The position numbers were made by a program, and so were the translations under genes. A DNA stretch of 64,000 bases from Quercus robur (Eukaryota > Streptophyta > Magnoliopsida > Fagales > Fagaceae), in NCBI RefSeq assembly GCF_932294415.1, contig NC_065537.1, positions 2,046,001 to 2,110,000 on the forward strand. Reading direction: 5' to 3'. A model generated the notes under the pieces. The model worked only from the letters and a program-made list of their open reading frames with translations. It was not told the DNA's origin and ran no database searches. Every line of letters starts with the position of its first letter. Position 1 is the stretch's first letter. Shown piece by piece: positions 43,964 to 53,523 of this stretch.

Positions 43964-46963
43964 ATGTCTTGTTGTAACCTTATTTTGGTAGTAAATTATA
44001 TTAGGGTTGGGTTTGGCATATGTAGATGCCATTTTGTAAGTAACCTTATTTTGGTAGTGGCTTATTTTAAGCGTAGGTTTGGAACATATAGGTGATGTAT
44101 TGTTCCAACTTGATCAATTTGCAGTAGATTGTGCCACTTATGTAATCACATCATTTTTGTTTATATGAAAAACTTATGTATTTTCTATGTTTGATATCAT
44201 ATCTTCTACCAATTGGTTGTTCCAACTTTAAGTTTGTTTTCAGTTTTATACTTCTGTTTAATTTTTTCTGATAGTTATTTGCCTGCTGGTATCTATTTTA
44301 AGTCTGTTTAATTCTGTTTTAAGGGTGTTTCTTTGGCTGTTTATGATAGTTAAGTTTGCTGGCTGTTTATGTGGCTGTTTTACTGCTGTTTGTGTGGCTG
44401 TTTGGTGAGATTAGAAGCACTATGTCATGTACCACTTAATTATTTTTTTGGTGTGGCTGTTTGAAAGGGAAGGGGAATTCGTCATGGTTTTTAGCTTTCA
44501 CACTTTCACACCAGCTGACACTTTCACGCTTTCACACTTTCACACCAGCTATGTCATGTACCACTTTCACACCAGCATTATTCTATTTGTTGGAGCCATG
44601 CAATTGAGACAAACAGGACCAACATTGGAAACCTTACCTCCAACTAAAAGATTGATTAGAAAGTGGGTCCACAACTTTGATCTCTTTACACACTTATATT
44701 CTTTTACTTTTTGTTTGGGTTTGTTTCTTAAGGACTAGTAGAGATCATAGATGCTAGCAATGTTAACATGAATTTTATAAGTCATATGAATCTTATGAGT
44801 TATTCCACCTTATTTCCTGTTTATAACCATCTTAGTAAATAAGATAGAGAAGAATGGAGACTTTTCCTTTTGGGCATTTTGCGTTAGACCATTTTTTCTT
44901 AGCAAGAGAATAATTTTGTGGACTTGTTGAGGCCTTAGGCTTTTCTTTGTGAAGGGTATTTAACAGAACAAGAAGGGAGAATAAGGCACTTCACTATCCC
45001 AAGTCACAGGGCTCGCCTTGGTAGACCCTTTTGTCCATAGAGGTTTCATTCTATCTGTCCTTTTTTTTTTTGTTTGCCTGTATTTTTTTTGCCACAATTC
45101 TTGTTTTGTCATAGATTTATCATTTACTTGAGAGAATTGGAGCTGGGATTTTCCTTTCATATAAATAAATATATATATATATATATATGTATATTTTTTT
45201 TTTCAGTTGTTATAAATTTTTTATTGGATGAATTATACTACTGAGAATTACTAAATAAACATAATATGGGGTGACCATCTTTGGTCCTTGATGCTACCAA
45301 TTTGGGCAGAAAAAGTTTACTATCCAACTAATTGCGTTGCTGGGAAATGGGAATTGTGTCTCCTTATTCAATGTAGTAGTTATAACTACTTATAACTACA
45401 TTTTCTTAGCAATAAATGTAGTAGGTATAACTTATCTATAGGGGTTAGTAGATCCACCACAGTTCTATGCACATGAAACTTCAAAAGATGGCAATTGATA
45501 GTGGGGTCCTAATTAAATTCAAAAGTTGCCATATGAAAGAAAAACCATAAGGCATTCCCAATTAAAAATGTTCTACCAATGGATAAATTATCATTTTTTA
45601 TGTACATAACCTTATGTTTGGATGGGGAATTGATGAGAACATAGAATAGGAGTAGGAAAAAGTGATCAGAATATTGAGGAAAAAAATAGGCACAGATGTC
45701 AATAAATCTTAGAGCAAATTACATTTTAAACCCTGTTCTTCATAGGTGGTTCAAATTAAACCCTAAAAATTAGAAATTATAAAGTTCTTATTTGTTAATG
45801 TTATATGCTGAAGGCTACTTGGAAGTTTTTGAATTTTGGAACTTAGTAATGTCACAGGGCAAAAAACGCAATGTGATCATGAGCCAAAATTTTGATGAAT
45901 TTGATATTGACTTATTGACAGGGCAATATTCCACTAGAAAAGCCTTCCCTGCTACTTAGAGTGTACAATAGATTATGACTTGTTGGCTTAGTCAAGTGTT
46001 ATGTTTGTGTTGTTGTTTACTTTTCTGCTGCAGAAATGACTGCCCTGTGTAAATGAAATGTGTTTATTACAACTACTTAAATAAATAAAAAAAGTTTAAT
46101 TAGTTTTCAAATCATAGAGCCCCAACGGTTTACACCTATTTAAGCCAACATTTCGTGTAATCAATGTTTGTTATTGTTTTAATGGTTATATTATGTTGAG
46201 CTTTAAAAAGTGATATTGTGGTCCTTTCATTGATACCTATGTTTCGTAAAAGCTCTTGTTGATTAAAGTGATAATCCATTTCTATTTTAATATAATTCCT
46301 TTTTAGTTCGGCCTGAAGTTTGTGTCTAATGAGTTGTATTTGACGCTTAAAGCTATAACACACTTTGGAAAAGGTTTGCTAAATCACGTGAACTTTGTTT
46401 AAAGATCTCTAATGATGCCTTGATGCCTTTGTCTTTGTCTGAGGAGGTAATAGTTATCACCAGCAAGTTGTATAAAAATGGAAACTTCTGAGCTTTCAGT
46501 TACTTGCTAAGGTGTTTTAGCCCAATAAAGAGAACTGGTCCACCTGTTTTTGATTCATATTGTAGTAAGTGGTTGTGGATTGTCCATCCAAAAACTTAAC
46601 TAAGCCTTATCCTTAATAGATACCCTTTGAGCTCATCTTAACAAATTAAGTGATGAGTGGGCATTAAGTGATTCACATAGGTGTCCCTTCCTTCATCCAA
46701 AATAAGTGATTATGTTGATTTTCTAATATAACTGTTGTAGCTTTTATGGTTAAGTGGCTGTTTAAGTGGCTGTTTAGGTGGCTGTCCACAAAAAGGTAAA
46801 TTCAAATGTTTAATGTGGCTGTTTTATGTCTGTTTCAGTGGCAGAATTTGTCAAAATCTGTTATGGGGCTGTTTTAAGTATGTTTTAAGCTATTTAAGTG
46901 AGATAATTTCCTGTTCAATAATGGTGATAAATTCCTAACATTGTTGTCTTGAAGGTTGTCTCT
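43964..46963. other. Harbinger internal spacer
   Basis: No supported ORF in 3 kb. It holds blocks of GTGGCTGTTT repeats (about 44330-44460 and 46740-46880), a TTTCACACCAGC repeat (about 44505-44580) and an (AT)n run near 45170-45188. Confidence 0.5.
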
Positions 46964-48208
46964 ATGGGTCGCTCTCTTTTCAAAAAGTTGCTTTTTGACG
47001 ACTCAGACGAGGATGAGATAATGAGGCGAATTCTTAAGGGTTCAACTAAACAACGTAAACGTCGTCGGTATGTCGAACGTGATCGTTTGGCAGGCCATAA
47101 AAGACTTTATCTCGACTACTTTTCCGACACACCAGTGTATCCTCCTAATTTATTTCGGAGGAGATTTCAGATGAGTCGGAATCTTTTTCTTCGTATTCAG
47201 CATGAGGTATAGGCATATGAATCTTACTTTATCCAAAAAAGAGATAATGCCCAAAAATGGGGTTTATCCTCTCTTCAAAAGATAACAGCTGCACTTAGGA
47301 TGCTTGCGTATGGAGTTACAGCTGATTTTATGGATGAGTATGTGCGAATTGGAGAATCCACTGCAATGAAAAGTCTGAAAAAATTTGTTAAAGCGGTGGT
47401 TGATATTTTCTCCAAGGAATACTTGAGGTCTCCAAACAACGAAGACATTGCTAGACTTTTAGCCAATGGGGAAAGACGTGGATTTCCAGGGATGCTAGGG
47501 AGCATTGATTGCATGCATTGGAAATGGAAAAATTGTCCGGTTGCATGGAAAGGTCAGTATTCTGGTCACATTCGTGAGCCAACCATTGTTTTGGAAGCAG
47601 TAGCATCATTTGATCTTTGGATATGGCATGCATTTTTTGGGTTACCTGGGTCAAATAATGACATTAATGTATTAGAACGGTCTCCTATATTTTCTGAGCT
47701 CGAACACGGACGTGCTCCTGCAGTTAATTACTCAATCAATGGTCATGAGTTTACAATGGGATACTACCTTGCCGATGGCATATATCCGAAGTGGTCAACA
47801 TTCGTTAAAACAATTCCATCTCCACGAGGACACAAACACAAATTATTTGCAAAAGCCTAAGAGGTGAATAGGAAAGATGTAGAGCGTGCATTTGGAGTGC
47901 TTCAAGCAAGATTTGCAATTGTGCGTGGACCTGCAAGATTTTTCCATAGTGAAACACTTCAAGACATCATGAAAGCATGTGTAATTCTTCATAACATGAT
48001 CGTTGAGGATAAACGAGATGTAAATGAAGCGGTGGAATTAGATTATGAGCAAGTTAATGACAATCCTACTATACAACTGTCACGAGAGAACACAAATACA
48101 TTTACGGAGTTCATTGAAACCCATCAATGTATTCGAGACCATAAAAATCATTTTCAACTCCAATCAGACCTCATTGAGCATTTATGGCAATTACAAGGGG
48201 AGTTGTAG
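46964..48208 (+). pseudogene. Harbinger transposase (HARBI1/ALP1-like DDE nuclease)
   Basis: A single frame from MGRSLFKKLL to 48208 is interrupted by TAG (47210-47212) and TAA (47858-47860). N terminus: basic KQRKRRRYVERDR and YFSDTPVYPPNLFRRRFQMSRNLFLRI. DDE core: GSIDCMHWKWKNCP (first D), LADGIYPKWSTFVKT (second D) and KDVERAFGVLQARFAIV (E), with GLPGSNNDINVLERSPIF between. No frameshift is seen. The enzyme would cut and rejoin the element at its terminal repeats; both stops lie so that no complete active site can be made. Confidence 0.92.
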
Positions 48209-48414
48209 GAATTTAGTAAGTGTGTGAGTTATGCGTGTGGTGTTTTATTGTAATTTGATATATGTATGAATCTTCTAAAGACAACATTGGTAGTTATGTA
48301 TGTGGATTCTATCTATATATATGTATGTGGATTTTTGGCAAGTTGTATGTATATATATGTATGTGAATTTAGGTTGAGTATATTGATATTTGGCAAATTC
48401 TTTCTATAAAGAAA

Positions 48415-48670
48415 AATTGGCAGGTTCTATATGTGTGTGTGTGGATCATTGACAGGTTCTATATGTGTGTGTGTGGATCAGAAAAATTGGCAGGTTCTAT
48501 ATGTGTGTGTATGTATTTGGCAGGTTGAATTTGACAGGTTCTATATGTGTGTGTGGATCAGAAAAATTGGCAGGTTCTATATGTGTGTGTATGTATTTGA
48601 TAGGTTCTATATGTGTGTGTGGATCAGAAAAATTGGCAGGTTCTATGTGTGTGCATGTATTTGGCAGCTT
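48415..48670. repeat. GGCAGGTTCTATATGTGTGTG minisatellite
   Basis: Six or seven irregular units of about 25-60 bp combining TTGGCAGGTTCTATATGTGT with GTGGATCAGAAAAA. Downstream of the transposase inside the Harbinger element. Confidence 0.85.
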
Positions 48671-48822
48671 GTTTGAATAGTTGTTGAATTTGACAAAAAA
48701 AAAAAAAAAACATTTGCTGGAAAGAAATGATGAAGGCCAGGGAAAGATATTTGATATGTTCTTTGGAATAGACGTTGAATTTGACCCCAAAAAAAAAAAA
48801 TGGTTTGCTGGAAAGAAATTAT

Positions 48823-49074
48823 ATAAATGGTTGTGGTGCTTTAAAATCCCTACCAATGTCCAATTGTACATGTCTGGAATATGCAACTATTGAGAGTTGT
48901 AGTTCTTTGATGTTCATTTCAAAACGCCAGCTACCTCCAACTTTGAAAAGTCTAGTGATAAATGATTGCAAGAATTTGCAATTTTTGATAGACGAGGGAG
49001 AGGCTTCTTCTTTATTATTGAAAGAGGAGAGTATTAACAGTAATGCATCTCTTCTTGAGCACTTGGTTATTTAA
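48823..49074 (+). pseudogene. Captured NLR leucine-rich-repeat fragment inside the Harbinger element
   Basis: An open stretch reads as consecutive leucine-rich repeats of the plant CNL type: GCGALKSLP, CTCLEYATIESCSSLMFIS, QLPPTLKSLVINDCKNLQFL, EASSLLLKEES, ASLLEHLVI, then TAA. About 80 residues with no NB-ARC part. It has the same orientation as the transposase and lies between that gene and the right terminal repeat, so the transposon carries a piece of a host disease-resistance gene. It lacks its own start. Confidence 0.78.
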
Positions 49075-49214
49075 AGGCCAAGAAAGAAATGTGATTGCTG
49101 GAAATCTCATAATTGTACTGTTGAAAAAAATTGGCTGTTGGAACTTGGAAAGCCCAGGAAAGAAATTGGCAGTTGGAAAGAAAGTGACCGTTGGAATCAC
49201 CAAAATCTGAAAAA

Positions 49215-49376
49215 AAAAATTGACAGTTGAAAGAAATAATAAAGTAAGTTTAAAAAAATAATATTTTAATACAAATAGAAGTTTGGGATGCGAAGAATTG
49301 ACAGTTGAAAGAAATAATAAAGTAAGTTTAAAAAAATAATATTTTAATACAAATAGAAGTTTGGAATGTGGAGGTA
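49215..49376. repeat. Direct duplication of about 80 bp near the right Harbinger end
   Basis: Two adjacent copies of a segment starting TTGACAGTTGAAAGAAATAA and ending CAAATAGAAGTTTGG, nearly identical. Confidence 0.85.
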
Positions 49377-49461
49377 TTGTAAAATAAGATGGTATAAATG
49401 ATAAAGTGGTTTTTAGAATTGTAAAATAGAATAGCATTAGCATTTTCCAATGCTAATGCTC

Positions 49462-50150
49462 TTACATGCCACCAACATTGGGCAGCTCTGTGAGGGCCCT
49501 CCAGACCTCTGAATCAAAATTATTGATGATGTAGAAAGAACTATGTATATATTATGATTAAATGTGCTAGTCTTTAATGGGAAATACTAGTAAAAAGGCT
49601 TAAGTTGTTACAAATCTAAAGTGCAGGTGTTAAATTGTTCAAATAAAAAATACAAGGATCAAATTGACAGTGAGTTTTAAATCCAGGTTGACATTTGTAT
49701 AAACCTCCTTATTTTAATAGGAGTAAACCTCAAGAATTGGTTAAATGAATTCTAAGGAGGCTATAGTTTATGTTCTAGAGATGGTCTATTGATCTCTAAT
49801 ATCTGATTCGAAATTAACAGTGGGCCATTCAATACTACAAATATGTTCCCCTCCTGACCAGAAGGATTGAGCAAATGACATCTATCTTCTTATTTTTGCA
49901 TAATTATAAATAACTTTGTTTTTTTAAAGTATCAAACCAAGATAACAGTTCCATTAAGGTCTAACAAATGTAAACAAATGCAATCTGGCATTGAATTTCC
50001 TTCATGACTAATATCCTAAGCCCTAGAATTAAAGCTTTACTAGTATGATGAATAAACATGATCATCCTACAAAAAACTAGCAAGCTACGGTAGAGAGGCT
50101 TGACTAATAACCTGACATGCAAATTTGAATAGCAATGATAAATAGGTTTA
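49462..50150. repeat. Tandem-array flank, copy R3
   Basis: It continues the sequence broken by the Harbinger element at 41412 and matches R2 (15209-15732), then R1 and R4 further on. It ends at A 50150, where the Helitron begins. Continuity resumes at 53402. Confidence 0.85.
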
Positions 50151-53100
50151 TCTATATCTATATCTATATATATATAATTGCAGAAACTGAGAGAAAATGA
50201 GTTCCTAGAATTAAGGAGGTAACGACAAATAGGAAAAGTCCCTACCTAAAATTTAGACATGTGTAACTTTTAGGTATGTGTAACTTTAAAAAGCGATACA
50301 TTATATTGTTTGACAACGCTATAACACCGTTTAAAAGTAATAAATTGTAATTTTTCGCTACATTAAAACACTGTTTGGAACCCTTATTGGTATAAAAGGA
50401 AATTAACTGCTTAAGACATAAAAAAGGAAGATAGCTACACGGAAAAAAAAAGGAGAAAGAGAGACCGAGAGACAGAGAAATAGAGAGGCAGAGAACGCAG
50501 AAGGAGAGAGAGATCGAGAGATCAAAAACTACACGCTCTAAAAATTGAAACTCAAAACACACAATCATCCATTCTTTCCATTTGTTAACACAAACGGCCA
50601 AAAGAAAAGATTTTCCCTGCCAATGAAAAAGAAATAACAGAAGCCCATTGACATATTTCCACGGTTTGCAATCAAGAATGAAAAGAAGTCTCTCACTTTC
50701 CTGTCAGATTTCTTCATCTAACTATCCATTAATTTCTTTCACCGGTGAGTTTTTATCTTCGATTTAAGTTTGTTTATTAATTATGATTAGGTTTTGATAT
50801 TTTGTTTGGATTGTTTTCAATTTTGGTATTTTAATTAAGTTTTTCTATTCGCTTTTCAGTTTGACATTCTCATCTGCACGCCCTCAAGTTCAACCAGGTA
50901 CCAATTTCGAATCGATCAGATTCCAGATCGTTTAGATCTACTTTGATTTTTTTTCGTTTTTGTCAGATCTAGGGTTTGTAATCTGCTCTTTGGATGAATA
51001 TATTGCTTTTGTTTATTGGTGGTATTAGTACTCTACTTTGAATATTCCGATTTCAATGTATTTCTCCCTGAACTGTTCACATTCTAGATTTCGGAATCGG
51101 AATGATTGTGTTAGTGAAATAAGCTGCATCACTTCCCAATGAAAACTTCAAAGTCACTGTAACTGAGACATGCTCTTCCACCTTGTTTCGTTTCTTCTCT
51201 GTAACTCCATACACACATGGTCAGAATAGCGTGGTTAATTTCCCTCTTTCGAATACTCTCTCTGATGATTTGGCCCACTTTTTAACTGTTTGCATGTTCC
51301 GTTCCAGACCAATAGACAGAGGAAAAAAGAAAATCCAAAAGGTTTGGCTACCTTTTTCCCTAATTTCCCATATAGTTGCTTTATAGATAAAATAGAAAAA
51401 TTTATTATTGAAATCCATGACAGTTTGGCCATGTAATCCATAGAAAGTTTGGTGGTAAATCACTATTTCTATCTCCTCATAATCATTTTTTCTCTTCTTG
51501 GAAGAATATGAAACTTAATCTTAAAATGAACTTTTAGACTCTAATTCTTATAGGGCTCCCAAGTTGGAACCCTTCTATATTTTTCTCTATAAAATTGAAT
51601 GACAATGGCCTTTAAGATTATGTATTTGAAAGTTAGGGGAACTATTATGTACTCTATAATGAATAGGAACTATTTGTGGTGCTTTCTGATAGCTTAAGCT
51701 TCTAGAGATAGTTGTGTAAAGCTTATTTGATTGCTAAAAAGAGTTTCTTAAATTGCCAGAATGTGTTTTGAATTTGTTTCTCAATATTGCTTCCTGAACA
51801 TCTACAGGGCTTGATGATTAGTGAATAAAATTGAAATGCATCTTACATGATATTATAATGAATATGGATAATTCAAGTCATTTTGCAACAACGTATGTGA
51901 AATCTAACAGCATCTGATGTCCATAACTAGATTCTATAAGCAGCAAACCATACATTTGATTGGATTTGTGAATGCTAAATATGTGCTCTTTAATGAACAG
52001 GAACTAGATTCTCTCGACATTATTAGACTTTTCACTTTTGTTAGGTGCAAACTGGAATTTTGTGTATGGACATGATGCTATAGATTTCTGGTGGGCATCA
52101 GTATAGCCAATTCATATTTCATGGGGCTGGTATCTCACCCTTTCAATTGCCAGGTGCTCTATACAAAGGTCTGTTGTAATAAAGCTTTAGCATTTTTTTA
52201 AAAGCATGTTGAGTATGTTACTTTTGAGAAAACTGGTAGTAATAATGCCTTTATTTGTTTAATGACAGGCATATATTAATTTTGAAATATCAAAGGGTGT
52301 GGTTGAATGGATCAGAGAGCTTGATGAGAGACTTATAGACATATTAAAGCATTTGAAGGTCTGGATAAGCCATAAAAAGTTGGAGGTTACTTTTAACTTT
52401 GTGCCAAGATAGAGTAAACCACTCAAATTTCTTATATTGGTGTACTGTTTTAAGAGATTTGAGCTTTTATAGGACTTTGAACTTCTGTTAATATTCATGT
52501 ATTACTTAAGGTTTTTTTTTTTTGTATGGAAACTTCCATATGGATCTAACATTTCTTTATTGTTATATTTTTTTTAATTATGTTTTAATTACTTGAATTT
52601 TTTCCTTGAATTAGAAGCATATAAGTTTGTGAACGTATAAGAAATCTTACTTTGTTCTGTATAACCAAATTTGTAGTCCAACTTGCAACAGATTTTGATT
52701 GCAAGGAGATATGGGTACACTTTTTGCAATTTCATATTCTGCCTTGCTGTTACAACTCCCCATACACTTTCAATAACGCAATGAATCTATGTAAAAAAAA
52801 AAAAAAAAAACAATCGGTGTATTATTTACTGGAGATTATGATCAAACTTTATGGTTTATATGCATTTATGATTTTTTATTTATTTAAATTTTATAGTTTC
52901 TTATCAAGCTTCTGAGATACATTTACTTTGTGCAGTATATAAGTGTTGGGGTTGAATGAAATCTACAAAGGTCTATATTTATTCCTCACAAAAGGGACAT
53001 GATAGGTGAAAAATAAGAAGGGAAAAAAATATTTGGTTGATTGGAAAGGAGCAAGAACAAAAAGAACAACTGAGATATGAAAAGAGCATTAAGCACATAA

Positions 53101-53401
53101 CCACACAAAAAACAATGTAGAGGCACATTGGAATTCAAAAGGAAAAAAAAGTTAGCTGATGCTGAATCAACATCTTCAAATGCACTTGGTTGGATTGTTT
53201 TAGATTTAGATATTTGAGTTAGATTTGGTTAAATTAGTTTTTGGTATCTGCCTATGGTGTTTGTAATTAGATTTGTAAATGGAGATATGTGTTAGGTGTG
53301 TAGTACGTGGTAAAAGTGTATTTAAATATTATTAAAAAAAATTTCTTTCTAATAAATATAAATAAAAAGTTTCCCGCACATAGTGCGGGTTAAAAAGCTA
53401 G
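50151..53401 (+). mobile_element. Non-autonomous Helitron, 3251 bp
   Basis: It starts TCTATATCTATATC after a host A and ends CTAG before a host T. Twelve bases before the end is the hairpin CCCGCAC-ATA-GTGCGGG, followed by TTAAAAAGCTAG. There is no target duplication. The paralogue at 57481-57495 reads AATTTA/TTTATAAA without the insertion. No Rep/helicase gene is present. Inside, 50600-50900 looks like a 5' leader with a GT...AG intron, and a short open stretch after a good acceptor near 52268 (YINFEISKGVVEWIREL) may be a captured exon of a gene I do not recognise. Confidence 0.92.
53373..53389 (+). terminator. Helitron 3' terminal hairpin
   Basis: Seven-base GC-rich arms CCCGCAC and GTGCGGG with a three-base loop, nine bases from the CTAG end, in otherwise AT-rich sequence. 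In Helitrons this hairpin acts as the transposition terminator. Confidence 0.92.
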
Positions 53402-53523
53402 TTTATATAAAGAAACAGCAGCCAATTACTATGTTATACTGAAATATTCCCAAACAAACACAGCTCAGAAAATGCTGCATAACATCCAAATACTGTGACT
53501 TTCCATTATCCCTAAACAGCAAA
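53402..53523. repeat. Flank R3 resumed: 3' downstream region of the small gene
   Basis: It matches 57540-57646 (ACACTGAAATATT, CAGAAAATGCTGCATAACATCC). It joins directly to 50150 in the pre-Helitron arrangement. Confidence 0.75.

Larger units (their letters stand above)
41413..49461 (+). mobile_element. PIF/Harbinger DNA transposon, full length (8049 bp), both proteins broken
   Basis: Terminal inverted repeats of about 30 bp start GAGCATTAGCATTGG and differ by one base between ends. The target duplication is TTA (41410-41412 and 49462-49464). The paralogous copy at 15206-15208 shows the same locus without the element. Inside are a MYB/SANT-like protein gene (42963-43963), a HARBI1/ALP1-type transposase (46964-48208), simple-sequence blocks, and an NLR gene fragment (48823-49074). 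Orientation follows its genes. Confidence 0.95.

Noticed and set aside
48415-48670. Regular repeats that might be a CRISPR array
   Set aside because: Unit length and spacing are irregular, there are no unique spacers or cas genes, and the context is a plant transposon.
48497-48886. 129-codon minus-strand frame with repeated THIEPANFSDPH
   Set aside because: It is a reading of the GTGTGTG minisatellite, not a gene.
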